Part shown: piece after piece, positions 19,101-27,649 of the stretch
Numbering within the stretch: the stretch's first letter is position 1
Layout: the number at the start of each line of letters is the position of its first letter
NCBI RefSeq assembly: GCF_029360645.1
Contig: NZ_JARDUA010000006.1
Span: 186,001 to 250,000, forward strand
DNA length: 64,000 bases
From: Pontibacter litorisediminis
Lineage (GTDB): Bacteria > Bacteroidota > Bacteroidia > Cytophagales > Hymenobacteraceae
Reading direction: 5' to 3'
Program-made: the position numbers and the translations under genes
Notes under the pieces: generated by a model
The model's input: only the letters and a program-made list of their open reading frames with translations
Databases searched by the model: none
Told to the model about the DNA's origin: nothing

Positions 19101-19473
19101 ATACCAGCTCTTCATAAAAAGTGTCCGCGTCCTCTTCAGTTTTAAAGTAGCCATACGTCAGGCCCCACTGTTGCCAGCAGTTTGCCAGCCGGTGCACCAC
19201 CTGCTTCACCGAGGTTTCGGCGCCGGTGCTGCCGTCGGGCTGCGGCACGCCTGCCTTGCGCAGGTACTTCTGGGCCAGTATGTCGGTAGCGATCTGCGAC
19301 CAGGCCGCCGGCACCTCCACATCCTTAAGTTCGGCCACCACATCGCCCGAGGGGTTGCGGATAGTGGAGGAGCGGAGCTCATAGGTAAAAAGATCGTAGG
19401 CGCTTTGCCCGGGGTTGGTGAAGTGGCGGGAGAATGAGAGTCCCTTGGGGGTGTTGGGAGTATTTTTTTCCAT
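16192..19473 (-). CDS. nrdJ: Adenosylcobalamin-dependent (class II) ribonucleotide reductase
   Basis: Makes deoxyribonucleotides using a B12-generated radical, and so works with or without oxygen. The 1093-residue protein shows the NrdJ landmarks: NSPQWFNTG near residue 115, the active-site region [40 protein letters not shown], and a cysteine-rich C-terminal tail CNVCGH...[10 protein letters not shown] that resembles a zinc/redox module. An acidic linker ([10 protein letters not shown]) precedes the TSCPD-type C-terminal domain. The start at MEKNTPNT is preferred to an upstream ATG 17 codons earlier. I looked for a cobalamin riboswitch upstream and saw none. Confidence 0.93.
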   Translation of the reverse strand: MEKNTPNTPKGLSFSRHFTNPGQSAYDLFTYELRSSTIRNPSGDVVAELKDVEVPAAWSQIATDILAQKYLRKAGVPQPDGSTGAETSVKQVVHRLANCWQQWGLTYGYFKTEEDADTFYEELVYMLLGQYAAPNSPQWFNTGLHASYGIKGTSQGHFYVDPDTGELRESDSAFERPQPHACFILSVKDDLAKKGGIMDLLVQEARIFKYGSGVGTNYSTIRGKNEPLSGGGTSSGLMSFLKVGDRAAGAIKSGGTTRRAAKMVSLDLDHPEIEAFINWKKDEERKVAALIAAGYSSDYEGEAYATVSGQNSNNSVRVPNSFFEALRQNQDWHLTARTDGSILKSIPARKLWQQVAEAAWACADPGVQFDTTINEWHTCPAEGPIKGSNPCSEYMFLDDTACNLASLNLLRFFDEERQEFDIAAFEHACRLWTVVLEISVLMAQFPSETVAQRSYDYRTIGLGYANLGALLMIQGLPYDSPEARAVAAGIASLMTGTAYSTSAEMAASLGAFAKYEQNRESMLRVIRNHRYATYNEADKYEALSIKPVGLDQELCPPHLLKAAQRAWDKALQQGKKYGYRNAQATVIAPTGTIGLLMDCDTTGVEPDYALVKYKKLSGGGYFKIINQSIPAALRRLGYTPEEIRAIVHYAKGHITFAGAPHINPEALLEKGFLPEEIAQLEAALPTAYDVASLFSVYTLGEECLERLGYTAAQYQAPGFSLLQALGFTARQIEEANTYVCGTMTVEGAPYLQPAHYPVFDCANRCGSKGKRFIKAEGHIRMMAAVQSFISGAISKTINLPNETSVEEVAHSYELSWEMGLKACSLYRDGSKLSQPLSSKSTGTEEEDEPEETEKVATAEEKYNAEQVLKAAQSILADSANEVFRQELVRMVERRKLPDKRNGFTQKAKIDGHTVYVRTGEYADGALGELFIDMYKEGASFRSMLNCFAISVSLGLQYGVPLEEFVNRFTFTRFEPAGRVEHPNIKSATSVFDYVFRLLAYEYLNRTDLVHVQQEPEAPTAVASPAPATVEATLSNGKSYKVVTQSRTVLMEQTQQVLASMMGDAPICNVCGHITIRSGTCYKCLNCGNSLGCS

Positions 19474-19609
19474 AAGGAGGGTGACAGTTTGAAAGGTAAT
19501 GAGAGAAAGAATTGAAGTATTCAAAAGTGCTATATAGTGTGGGCAATGAAAATGACAAAGATCACTTAAATAGAAGATATTTATGTCTTTTTTTATGAGG
19601 CCATCCCGA

Positions 19610-19617
19610 TAGATTTG
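19610..19617 (+). promoter_or_regulatory. Bacteroidota-type -7 promoter element for the RIC gene
   Basis: TAGATTTG fits TAnnTTTG, with a T-run about 15-20 bases upstream, and lies 37 bases before the start at 19654. The preceding region is AT-rich and divergent from nrdJ. Confidence 0.6.
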
Positions 19618-19653
19618 TAACAGAAACTAAGTAAGACTTTTAATCTTAACGAA

Positions 19654-20613
19654 ATGGAAAGCACACAAGCAATTGAGACATTAGATGTTACCGTTCTGGA
19701 GCCGCGCATGAAGCACCCCACTATTTTCCAGTGGTTCGACAGCCTGAAGGGTGGCGAAGCCTTCATCATCCACAATGACCATGACCCGAAGCCGCTCTAC
19801 TACCAACTGTTGGGGGAGCGCGGCAACGTGTTTAAGTGGGAGTACCTGGAGCAGGGGCCTGAGGTGTGGGAGGTGCGCATCTCCAAGCTTACACCGGCCG
19901 AGGGCGAGACCGTGGGCGAGCTGGTGGCCAAAGATTACCGCAAGGCGCAGGTGTTTAAGAAATATGGCATCGACTTCTGCTGCGGCGGCAAAAAATCGGT
20001 GAAGCAGGTGTGTGCCGAGAAGGGCGTAAGCCAGGAGGAGCTGGAGCAGGAGCTGCTGGCGCTGGACGAGGCTGAGAAGGCGCGCGACGCGGAGTACGAC
20101 AAATGGGAGCTGGGCTTCCTGGCCGATTATATCGTGAACATGCACCACAAGTATGTGCGCGAGGCTATCCCGGCGCTGTATGAATACACTACTAAGATTG
20201 CCCGCGTGCACGGCAGCCGCCATCCGGAACTGCTGGAGGTGGTGAAGCACTTCACCAACGTGGCCAACGAACTGGAGGCGCACATGCCGAAAGAGGAGCG
20301 CGTGCTGTTCCCTTACATCAAGCAGCTGGAGGAGGCGAAGAAAAGCAGCGTGCAGCTGGACAAGCCCGCCTTTGGCTCTATCCAGAACCCGATCAACATG
20401 ATGGAGATGGAGCACGAGAGCGCCGGAGGAGAGCTGGAGAAAATCCGGGAGCTGACCGGTAACTATACCTTGCCGGCCGATGCCTGCGCCACTTACACGG
20501 TGGCCTTCAAGAAACTGAAGGAGTTTGAAGATGACCTTTTCCGCCATATCCACCTAGAGAACAACATCCTGTTCCCGAAAGCGATTGCGTTGGAGAAGGA
20601 AGTGCTGAAGTAA
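19654..20613 (+). CDS. DUF2249-RIC-hemerythrin fusion, iron-sulfur centre repair protein
   Basis: A 319-residue cytoplasmic protein in three parts. Residues about 20-80 form a DUF2249 domain (IFQWFDSLKGGEAFIIHNDH). Residues about 85-135 form the ScdA/RIC N-terminal domain (DUF542) with the cysteine pair at 109-110 in IDFCCGGKK. Residues about 150-310 form a hemerythrin domain with the di-iron histidines and glutamates (NMHHKYVRE, HGSRHPEL, EAHMPKEERVLFPYI, EMEHES, HIHLENNILFP). RIC proteins restore iron-sulfur clusters after nitrosative or oxidative damage. The N-terminal DUF2249 is an addition to the classic RIC layout. It leads a run of related genes up to the Rrf2 regulator. Confidence 0.88.
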   Translation: MESTQAIETLDVTVLEPRMKHPTIFQWFDSLKGGEAFIIHNDHDPKPLYYQLLGERGNVFKWEYLEQGPEVWEVRISKLTPAEGETVGELVAKDYRKAQVFKKYGIDFCCGGKKSVKQVCAEKGVSQEELEQELLALDEAEKARDAEYDKWELGFLADYIVNMHHKYVREAIPALYEYTTKIARVHGSRHPELLEVVKHFTNVANELEAHMPKEERVLFPYIKQLEEAKKSSVQLDKPAFGSIQNPINMMEMEHESAGGELEKIRELTGNYTLPADACATYTVAFKKLKEFEDDLFRHIHLENNILFPKAIALEKEVLK

Positions 20614-20622
20614 GTAATCTGC

Positions 20623-20741
20623 GATCAGGATTTACGGGGTGTAAGGAGGCACAGGATTGAATTGCCTGTGATTCCCATCCCGGGAGGGGTAGGGATGGGT
20701 TTAAAATCCTGCCAATCTAAAATCCCTGTAAATCCTGATCC
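20623..20741. repeat. Structured intergenic element with nested inverted repeats
   Basis: The arms GATCAGGATTTACGGGG (20623-20639) and CCCTGTAAATCCTGATC (20724-20740) are inverted copies with one mismatch. Inside lie two further hairpins: CACAGG/CCTGTG (20650-20655 and 20665-20670) and CCCATCCC/GGGATGGG (20674-20681 and 20692-20699). It fills the gap between the RIC and hemerythrin genes. A related solitary repeat is at 16149-16166. It may be a REP-like mobile or an RNA-stabilising element. Confidence 0.7.
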
Positions 20742-20756
20742 TTAATACCCAGAATC

Positions 20757-21260
20757 ATGAAAAAGACAATCGCACCGCAGAAGAGAGATAAGAGCCTGGT
20801 ACCGCTGTCTCGGGAGCACCATTTTGGGCTGCTGTTTGCCTGGAAGCTGCGCCAGGGGCTGAAGAACGGGACGGACCTGGAGGTGTTGCGCGCCTACGTG
20901 CGCTATTTCTGGAATAATATTCTGAAGGAGCACTGCCAGGAGGAGGAGTGGCTGCTGGAAAGGCTGCTGCCCCACGATGACACCCAGCAGGCAAGGCTGC
21001 AGGAAGAGCACAAGCTGATAGAGGCGCTGATAGAGCTGATTGAGCAGGGTAGCCGCATGAACAAGGACCTGTTTAAGGTGCTGGAGCAGGACCTGGTGGA
21101 CCACATCCGTTGGGAGGAGCGTGAGCTGTTTCCGTACCTGCAAGCCATGGCGCATTCTGATGACCTGGAGCTGGCGGGCCAGTTGCTCGAGCACAGGCAC
21201 GACCCGCGCGTGGATACCTTCACGCCGGAGTTCTGGACAAACAAAGCCGAGCAAGAGTAG
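20757..21260 (+). CDS. Hemerythrin domain protein
   Basis: A 167-residue cytoplasmic four-helix di-iron protein. Candidate ligands are seen in SREHHFGL, EHCQEEEWLLERLLPHDD, LQEEHKLI and DHIRWEERELFPYLQ. Hemerythrin-like proteins of this type bind O2 or NO or buffer iron. It lies 2 bases upstream of the DUF1858-DUF2249 gene and follows the structured intergenic element. No signal peptide is seen. Confidence 0.85.
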   Translation: MKKTIAPQKRDKSLVPLSREHHFGLLFAWKLRQGLKNGTDLEVLRAYVRYFWNNILKEHCQEEEWLLERLLPHDDTQQARLQEEHKLIEALIELIEQGSRMNKDLFKVLEQDLVDHIRWEERELFPYLQAMAHSDDLELAGQLLEHRHDPRVDTFTPEFWTNKAEQE

Positions 21261-21262
21261 CC

Positions 21263-22093
21263 ATGAACATAGCGGCCAATACCAAGATCTCAGCCCTGAT
21301 AAAGGAGAACCCGGCGGCCATTGAGGCCATTGCCAGTATAAACAAGCACTTTGAGAAGCTGCGCAACCCGCTGCTGCGCAAGGTGCTGGCCTCCCGGGTA
21401 ACCATAGCCGACGCAGCCCGCATTGGCGGCTGCGAGGTGGAGCGGTTTTACGAGAAACTGGCGCCGCTGGGCTTTACCGCAAACGGTAACGCTGCGGCAG
21501 AAAAGCCCATGCTCGCGCCAGCTGTAGCTGCGCCCGGGCTACCTGCCGCGCTGTCAAAGCTAGCTGTAAACACCCTGGATGTGTGCCAGGACATTGCCAC
21601 CGGTAATGATCCCTTCTTGAAGATCATGGATGCCGTGGAGCATATTAATGAAGCCAGCGCTTTAAGGATTATCAACACGTTTGAGCCTACGCCACTTATC
21701 GCCATACTTCAAAAGAAAGGCTACAGCTCCTTTACCGAGGTAAAATCACCGGACCTGGTCTATACTTATTTCTGGCTGGCTAAAGCTGCTGAGGCTCTGC
21801 CAGAAGAAGGGATAGAACCTGCGGAAAACAATTTTAAGGAACAACTGGCCCGCTTTGCCGGAAAGGTGAAGCGCGTGGATGTGCGCCACCTGGAGATGCC
21901 GCAGCCGATGGTCACTATACTTGGAGAGCTGGAAAACCTGCCGGCCGGAGAGGCGCTCTACGTGGTGCACAAGCGGGTGCCGCAATATTTGTTGCCGCAG
22001 CTGCAGGAGCGGGGTTTTGAGGTGGCCATCAATGAGGTGGGGCCGAACGAAGTATACTTGCTTATTTATAGAGAGCAGAAAAGTGATGTATAG
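21263..22093 (+). CDS. DUF1858-DUF2249-DUF2249 protein
   Basis: A 276-residue cytoplasmic protein of unknown activity. Residues 1 to about 70 form a DUF1858-type helical domain (ISALIKENPAAIEAIASI). Two DUF2249 domains follow: about 95-170 (LDVCQDIATGNDPFLKIMDAV) and about 195-270 (VDVRHLEMPQPMVTILGELE). The domains also occur singly in the RIC fusion two genes upstream, so the island uses DUF2249 three times. DUF2249 resembles the sulfur-carrier TusA fold, and a role in redox or cluster repair is inferred from the company it keeps. Confidence 0.78.
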   Translation: MNIAANTKISALIKENPAAIEAIASINKHFEKLRNPLLRKVLASRVTIADAARIGGCEVERFYEKLAPLGFTANGNAAAEKPMLAPAVAAPGLPAALSKLAVNTLDVCQDIATGNDPFLKIMDAVEHINEASALRIINTFEPTPLIAILQKKGYSSFTEVKSPDLVYTYFWLAKAAEALPEEGIEPAENNFKEQLARFAGKVKRVDVRHLEMPQPMVTILGELENLPAGEALYVVHKRVPQYLLPQLQERGFEVAINEVGPNEVYLLIYREQKSDV

Positions 22094-22163
22094 GATTTAC
22101 ACTGTTTCAGAAAGTCTTTTGTCATTTGTCTAAAGCTCTTTTTTCAACTCAAATAAAGAAACC

Positions 22164-23474
22164 ATGAGCACTGCCACTACATCAAACTCGCCGGGCAAAT
22201 GGGTGGTGCTGCCGCACTACGCATTTGCTGCGCTGGCATTTGTGGCCCTGAGCGTGCTGTTGCTCTTCTCCACCGATGCTTTTGGCGGGCACTATTTCCA
22301 CCCCAAGCTACTGACGCTAACGCATGTGGCGGCGCTGGGCTGGGCGACCATGCTCATTTTCGGGGCGCTGTACCAGCTGTTGCCCGTGGTGCTGGAGTGT
22401 AAGCTGTACTCAGAGAAGCTGGCCACGGCCGCCTTCGGATTTCTGGGTGCCGGCACCATATTGTTGGCCTGGAGCTTCTGGCATTTTGAGCTGGGCTGGG
22501 TGATGCACCTGGCAGCCTGCAGCCTGGTTATCGCTTTCATACTTTTTAACATAAACGTGGCGCAAACCGCCCGCAAAGCACCCAAATGGACAGTGGAGTC
22601 AGACTTTATCGTTACCTCATCCATCTGGCTGCTGGTAACGGGGCTGGTGGGGCTGCTGATGGTGGTGAACTTTACCACGCCTTTCCTGCCGGTGGAGCAC
22701 ACGCACTACCTGAAGCTGCACGCCCACCTCGGTATGGCCGGTTGGTTTTTGCTGCTCATCATTGGCGTTGGGGCCAAGCTGATCCCGATGTTTTTGCTGG
22801 CGCACCACGAGGATCCCAAAAAGCTTAACTGGGCCTATAACCTGATCAACGCGGGGCTGGTAGGCTTTATACTTGACCACCTGCTCTTTCATACCCAGTT
22901 GTTGCCGTTGTACGCCCTGCTGGTTCTATCTGGTGTGGCATGTTTTCTTCTGTACCTGCGCGATGCCGCCAAAACACGCCAACGCCAGGACCTGGACCTG
23001 GGCATGCAGCAGACCTTTGTGGCACTAGCCCTACTGCTGTTGCCGCTTGCACTGGTGCTGGTGGTGAGCAGCAGATTAGAGCTATCGCAATCGCTGCTGT
23101 CGTCGGTGTACCTGGTGTACGGCATCTCTGTTTTCCTGGGGTTTATCTCGGCGCTCATACTGGGGCAGACCTTTAAAACGCTCCCGTTCATCGTGTGGAT
23201 GCACGCATACGAGGACCACGTTGGCCGCATGAAAACGCCATTGCCGAAGGATATGTACAGCCATACGTTATTGCGCTGGCAAAACATCTGCTACCTGCTT
23301 GGGTTTATACTTTTAGCGGCCGGCGTGCTGCTGCGCCACCAGCAGATGATACTGGGCGGGGCTGTCGGCTTTACTGTTACCTCGTTGCTGTACACAGCCA
23401 ACGTGTTCCGGATGCTGCTGCACAAAGCGCACGATTTAAAACCCTTCCCCTATGGAAACGCAAAAATTGCCTGA
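22164..23474 (+). CDS. Heme-copper-oxidase-like / NnrS-like membrane protein
   Basis: A 436-residue protein with about 12 membrane spans and histidines placed in spans as in cytochrome oxidase subunit I-like proteins: HPKLLTLTHVAALGWA, HTHYLKLHAHLGMAGW, HLLFHTQ and WMHAYEDH. This family is common beside NO-response genes in Bacteroidota. Its gene overlaps the SufT-like gene by 23 bases, so the two are translated together. Whether it binds haem, reduces NO or is a sensor cannot be told from sequence. Start ATG 22164 gives a natural N-terminus before the first span. Confidence 0.68.
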   Translation: MSTATTSNSPGKWVVLPHYAFAALAFVALSVLLLFSTDAFGGHYFHPKLLTLTHVAALGWATMLIFGALYQLLPVVLECKLYSEKLATAAFGFLGAGTILLAWSFWHFELGWVMHLAACSLVIAFILFNINVAQTARKAPKWTVESDFIVTSSIWLLVTGLVGLLMVVNFTTPFLPVEHTHYLKLHAHLGMAGWFLLLIIGVGAKLIPMFLLAHHEDPKKLNWAYNLINAGLVGFILDHLLFHTQLLPLYALLVLSGVACFLLYLRDAAKTRQRQDLDLGMQQTFVALALLLLPLALVLVVSSRLELSQSLLSSVYLVYGISVFLGFISALILGQTFKTLPFIVWMHAYEDHVGRMKTPLPKDMYSHTLLRWQNICYLLGFILLAAGVLLRHQQMILGGAVGFTVTSLLYTANVFRMLLHKAHDLKPFPYGNAKIA

Positions 23475-23778
23475 GGATTTCGGCCAGGAGGTGTACGAAA
23501 CCTTAAAGTATATCATCGACCCCGAAGTGGGCATCAACATCGTGGACCTGGGGCTGGTGTACCAGGTAAGCCTGACGGAGGAGGGCGAGCTGGCCGTGGA
23601 CCTGACCCTGACCACGCCCGGATGCCCCATGAGCGGGACCATCAAGACGGCGGCAGAGCAGATCCTGCTCAAGCGCTTTCCGGGTCTCGACGTGAAGATA
23701 AACCTGGTGTGGTCGCCGGCGTGGAGCACCGACATGATCAGTGAAGAAGGCATGAGGCAGCTGCGGGGGAAGTCGTAA
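23452..23778 (+). CDS. MIP18/SufT family iron-sulfur assembly protein
   Basis: A 108-residue protein of the DUF59 family, which helps mature iron-sulfur proteins. The typical core is present: IDPEVGINIVDLGLVY at the start, LTLTTPGCPMSGTI with the conserved cysteine, and VWSPAWSTDMISEEG at the end. It overlaps the upstream membrane-protein gene and lies 39 bases before the Rrf2 regulator, consistent with cluster repair under NO stress. Confidence 0.9.
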   Translation: METQKLPEDFGQEVYETLKYIIDPEVGINIVDLGLVYQVSLTEEGELAVDLTLTTPGCPMSGTIKTAAEQILLKRFPGLDVKINLVWSPAWSTDMISEEGMRQLRGKS

Positions 23779-23817
23779 ATTGCTGCCGTGTTAGTGTTAG
23801 AAGAACAGAGACTAGAA

Positions 23818-24276
23818 ATGCTATTATCAAAAACAGCTGAATATGCCTTGCGCGCCATTGTGTACATCGCGCTGAACGATGCACAAGGGCTTAAAATAGG
23901 GGTAAAGGACATCGCCAAAGAATTGGAGCTGCCCTCGCATTTTATGGGTAAGATCCTGCAGGACCTGGTGCGGAAGGGAGTGATTTCCTCTGTAAAGGGC
24001 CCTGGCGGGGGCTTTTTCCTGCACCGGCCGGCCGGCGAGATCAGCATACTGGAGGTGGTGCGCACGATTGACGGGCTGGAGGCTTTCCGTAAGTGCGGCA
24101 TGGGCATGAAGCAGTGCTCCGACACGCACCCCTGCCCGCTGCACGACGATATAAAAGAATACCGGAACCAGATGCTCCGGATCTTCAGCTCGAAAAGTAT
24201 ACAGACGCTGGTAGACGGCGTTAACTCAGGCCATTACTTTATCAAGAACATACACGAGGTAGAAGCCCAGAGCTAA
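23818..24276 (+). CDS. Rrf2 family regulator, NsrR-like
   Basis: A 152-residue winged-helix repressor of the Rrf2 family, whose iron-sulfur members sense NO (NsrR) or cluster status (IscR). The DNA-binding part includes KTAEYALRAIVYIAL and the wing KGPGGGFFL. Three cysteines, C93, C100 and C106, form a plausible cluster site. ATG 23818 is preferred to an upstream GTG at 23788 because MLLSKTAEYA matches the family start. Its position at the end of the hemerythrin/RIC/SufT run suggests it controls this island, probably with autoregulation. NsrR rather than IscR is inferred from context. Confidence 0.85.
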   Translation: MLLSKTAEYALRAIVYIALNDAQGLKIGVKDIAKELELPSHFMGKILQDLVRKGVISSVKGPGGGFFLHRPAGEISILEVVRTIDGLEAFRKCGMGMKQCSDTHPCPLHDDIKEYRNQMLRIFSSKSIQTLVDGVNSGHYFIKNIHEVEAQS

Positions 24277-24360
24277 GCCGTTCAAGATAGGGCCACAGTG
24301 TGCTGTCCACCAGTGGCTCCTAGCCGGTTGCTTGAACCTCTGAACCCCAAAAACCAAACC

Positions 24361-25404
24361 ATGCTAACACAAACCAAAGGCGCGTTTCTGCAGAAACTTG
24401 GCGCCATGAATCCTGTTGCCCTTCCCGAACGCGAGGAGGCCGAGCTGCTGGCTGCCGTAGAAGAGATACGCGCGCTGAAACGCCAGAAGAACGCCGTTAT
24501 CCTGTCGCACTTTTACATGCCCGCCGAGCTGCAGGTAAGGCACGAGGACGGCGGCATCGCCGATTTTGTGGGCGACTCGCTGGGCCTAAGCGTGGCGGCC
24601 AAAAGCGTGGCGGCCGATAACATCATTTTCTGCGGGGTGAAGTTTATGGCCGAGACGGCTAAGATCCTGAACCCCGCCAAGCAGGTGCTGCTGCCTAGCT
24701 TTGAGGCCGGCTGCTCGCTGGCTGAAAGTATAACGGGTGCCGATGTGCGCAGGCTCAAGGCCCAGCATCCGGGCGTGCCGGTGGTAGCCTACATCAATAC
24801 CTATGCCGACACCAAGGCGGAGGCCGACATCTGCTGCACCTCCCGCAACGCCCTGGACATTGCCCGCTCGCTGGGCGGCGACAGGCTGATCTTTTTGCCA
24901 GACCTGTACATGGGCCGCAACCTGCAAACCAGGATAAAAGCCGAGACGGGCAAGGAGCTTATACTTTGGGAGGGTAAGTGCGAGGTGCACGAGCAGTTTA
25001 CGCCGCAACGCATCAACGGCCTGAAACTGATGTACCCTGAGGCGCAGGTGCTGGTGCATTGGGAGGTGCCGGACAATACCGTGGCCGATGCCCTGACCGG
25101 CGCTGGCGGCGTGGTGGGCAGCACCTCCGATATCATCCGGTTCGTGGGGGAGAGCAAAACCCGCCAGTTCATACTTGGCTCGGAGTGCGACTTGGGCGCC
25201 ACGCTGCGCGGCCTCTATCCTGAGAAGGAGTTCATCGTGCCCTGCATCAAATGCCCGCACATGAAGCAGATAACCATACAACGCACTTTAGAGGCCTTGC
25301 GCGCGCTTGGCACAGCCCAGCAGGGTGTGTTTGAGGTAAGGCTGGAAGAGGAGACCATGCGGCGGGCCCTGGCTCCGATCGAGCGGATGCTGGCCTTTGC
25401 TTGA
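24361..25404 (+). CDS. nadA: Quinolinate synthase
   Basis: Condenses iminoaspartate with dihydroxyacetone phosphate to quinolinate in NAD synthesis, using a 4Fe-4S cluster. The 347-residue protein shows AVILSHFYMPAELQ, the motif DFVGDSLGLS, cluster cysteines in FCGVKFMAETAK, GSECDLGATLRG and PCIKCPHMK. ATG 24361 is preferred to an upstream start at 24298 that adds a proline-rich stretch without family character. nadB follows 1 base later. Confidence 0.95.
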   Translation: MLTQTKGAFLQKLGAMNPVALPEREEAELLAAVEEIRALKRQKNAVILSHFYMPAELQVRHEDGGIADFVGDSLGLSVAAKSVAADNIIFCGVKFMAETAKILNPAKQVLLPSFEAGCSLAESITGADVRRLKAQHPGVPVVAYINTYADTKAEADICCTSRNALDIARSLGGDRLIFLPDLYMGRNLQTRIKAETGKELILWEGKCEVHEQFTPQRINGLKLMYPEAQVLVHWEVPDNTVADALTGAGGVVGSTSDIIRFVGESKTRQFILGSECDLGATLRGLYPEKEFIVPCIKCPHMKQITIQRTLEALRALGTAQQGVFEVRLEEETMRRALAPIERMLAFA

Positions 25405-25405
25405 T

Positions 25406-26932
25406 ATGCTATACTTCGATTATGTAGTGCTGGGCAGCGGCATAGCCGGGTTAACCTTTGCCCTGGAAGCGGCTGCGCATGGGCGGGTGGCGGTGGTATG
25501 CAAAGGAGCGCTTACCGAGACAAATACCATGTTTGCGCAGGGCGGAATTGCCGCCGTGCTAAGCCCCGTGGACTCCATTGAGCAGCATGTGCAGGACACC
25601 TTGCTTGCCGGCGCCGGCCTGTGCAACGAGGAGGCGGTGCGGTTTATGGTGGCGCGGGCGCCGGATAGTATCAACTGGCTGCAGGAGCAGGGCGTCTGCT
25701 TCGACACAGGCAGGGGAGGAAGCGTAGCACTGGGGCTGGAGGGAGGGCACTGCCAGCATCGCATCGCGCATGTGAAAGACCACACCGGCCTGAGCATACA
25801 GCAGGTGCTAGGGCAGGTGGCGCGGAAGCACCAAAACATCGCCGTGCTGGAGCACCACATGGGCCTGGAGCTGTTGCTGCAGCGCAACATATGCCACGGG
25901 GTGCAACTGCTGGACCTGAAAGCTAATCAGGCCAAAGCCATACTTGCCGGCGCCATGGTGCTGGCCACGGGCGGCTCCGGGCAAGTATACCAGCACACCA
26001 CCAATCCTCCCATTGCCACTGGCGACGGGCTGGCCATGGCCTTCCGCTCAGGCGCCCAAGTCAGCAACATGGAGTTCTTCCAGTTTCACCCGACGGCCCT
26101 CTACAACCCGGCATCGGAGGATACTTTCCTGATAAGCGAGGCATTGCGCGGGGCAGGGGCTGAACTGGTGTTGCCGGACGGGGAGCCTTTTATGCACCGT
26201 TACCATGCACAGGGGGCGCTGGCCCCGCGCGATGTGGTGGCCCGGGCTGTGTACCATGAGATGCAGCAACACCGGTCGCCTTGCCTATACTTAGACGCGC
26301 GCCACCTGCCGGAAGGGCACCTGAAGCAGCACTTCCCGCTTATCTACAACAAGTGCAAAAGCATTGGCATCGATGCCACCGTGGATCCTGTGCCTGTAGT
26401 GCCGGCGGCGCATTACCAGTGCGGCGGCGTGTGCACAGACCTGCACGGTCAAACATCCGTGCCAGGTTTATATGCCGTGGGCGAGGTGGCCTGTACCGGT
26501 GTGCACGGTGCCAACCGCTTGGCCAGCAACTCGCTGCTGGAGGGGGTGGTGTTCGGAAAAGCGGCAGCGGCGCATGCGGTGGCCAGGCAAGGCACCAGGT
26601 ATAGGAAAACAGAAAGTATAGCTCTGCCTCCAGCCAACCGCATGACTGTGGCCCCGCCGCTGCCTGCCGTGCAAAGTATAAGAACGGAGCTTCGGCAGCT
26701 GATGTGGGAGAAAGTAGGCATTGTGCGTACCGTTGAGCACCTGTGGCAGGCAAGGCAACAGGTGGCGCAGCTAAGGCAGCAGCTGGAAAGTATAGGAGCC
26801 GTTAAGCTCACCCCAGAAGTGTGGGAGCTGCAAAACCTGCTTACTGTGGCGGCGGTAACGGTGGAGGCATGCCTGGGCAGAAAGCAAGGCATAGGCGGGC
26901 ACTACCTGGAGCAGCAACTTGTGCCCGCTTAG
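25406..26932 (+). CDS. nadB: L-aspartate oxidase
   Basis: FAD enzyme oxidising aspartate to iminoaspartate, feeding NadA. The 508-residue protein begins with the dinucleotide-binding motif VVLGSGIAGLTFALEAA and has the flavoprotein signature QGGIAAVLSPVDS, VLATGGSGQVYQHTTNP, and the active-site segment LYAVGEVACTGVHGANRLASNSLLEG. ATG 25406 is chosen over a TTG three codons upstream. The 3' third contains three AGT-ATA (Ser-Ile) codon pairs that carry the overrepresented AAGTATA word. Confidence 0.95.
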   Translation: MLYFDYVVLGSGIAGLTFALEAAAHGRVAVVCKGALTETNTMFAQGGIAAVLSPVDSIEQHVQDTLLAGAGLCNEEAVRFMVARAPDSINWLQEQGVCFDTGRGGSVALGLEGGHCQHRIAHVKDHTGLSIQQVLGQVARKHQNIAVLEHHMGLELLLQRNICHGVQLLDLKANQAKAILAGAMVLATGGSGQVYQHTTNPPIATGDGLAMAFRSGAQVSNMEFFQFHPTALYNPASEDTFLISEALRGAGAELVLPDGEPFMHRYHAQGALAPRDVVARAVYHEMQQHRSPCLYLDARHLPEGHLKQHFPLIYNKCKSIGIDATVDPVPVVPAAHYQCGGVCTDLHGQTSVPGLYAVGEVACTGVHGANRLASNSLLEGVVFGKAAAAHAVARQGTRYRKTESIALPPANRMTVAPPLPAVQSIRTELRQLMWEKVGIVRTVEHLWQARQQVAQLRQQLESIGAVKLTPEVWELQNLLTVAAVTVEACLGRKQGIGGHYLEQQLVPA

Positions 26933-27118
26933 GCAAGATATCCCATCCTGGGCGAAAAGTACATCAATAGTAATACTTCAAAATTGTGCAGTTTTTCTGT
27001 GCGAATGCAGGATAATCAGGGCTTAAAGTTTATTGTGTAGGAATTGATAAAACGATTGCTGTATATTAGCAGCGCCTATACAGGCTGCAGTCTTGAATAA
27101 TTCCTAAACACAAGCTCC

Positions 27119-27502
27119 ATGAAGTATAAATTTTTGAGCCTCCTGTGCGTGCTGCTGGCAGTGGTAACGCTGTCCTCGTGCCACATCTCCCGCAAAAAGA
27201 CAGATAAAAACGGGAAAGTAGTGGTGATCAGCAAGAGCAAAACGGCTACCCGCAAAGACAATGGCCTGCACAAGGGCTGGTACAAGAACCCTAACAACCC
27301 GCATCACCCCAACACAACCAACCCCGGGCACACCAAGCACAAGGGGAACGGCAAAGGCAACACCACTGTGGTGGTTGTAAAGGGCCATAACGCCACGGCA
27401 ACGAAAGGAAAGCCCGCCGCCAAGGGCAACCAAGGTAGCAAAGGCGGTGGGCAGAAGGCGAAAGCAGGCAACAGCGGCAAAGGTGGCAAAGGAAAGAACT
27501 AG
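27119..27502 (+). CDS. Lysine/glycine-rich lipoprotein of unknown function
   Basis: A 127-residue product with a lipoprotein signal ending LSSC (residues 18-21). The mature part is very basic and low in complexity: a K/N/H-rich stretch (NPNNPHHPNTTNPGHTKHKG) and a tail of K, G, N, A and S. No domain is recognised. Such tails can bind polyanions or cell-wall material, but nothing proves this. It is followed by a strong terminator, so it is a single-gene unit. Confidence 0.7.
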   Translation: MKYKFLSLLCVLLAVVTLSSCHISRKKTDKNGKVVVISKSKTATRKDNGLHKGWYKNPNNPHHPNTTNPGHTKHKGNGKGNTTVVVVKGHNATATKGKPAAKGNQGSKGGGQKAKAGNSGKGGKGKN

Positions 27503-27529
27503 TTAGCCTGTCTTCTCACCGTTACGGGA

Positions 27530-27571
27530 GGGGGTGCAGCAGCTTTTGGAGCTGCTGCACCCCCTTTTTTT
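27530..27571 (+). terminator. Strong rho-independent terminator
   Basis: A perfect 15-bp stem (27530-27544 with 27550-27564) with a 5-base loop and a run of seven T residues follows the small lipoprotein gene. Confidence 0.92.
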
Positions 27572-27649
27572 ACGTGCTTAAATCGCACTTTTTCAGTAGG
27601 ATATAACGTTTAAGGAAGAGATTTACCTCCTAAACTAGATCCTGCTGAC

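Noticed and set aside
19474-19653. Cobalamin riboswitch upstream of the B12-dependent ribonucleotide reductase
   Set aside because: I looked for the B12 box and the conserved core on the minus strand and saw neither.
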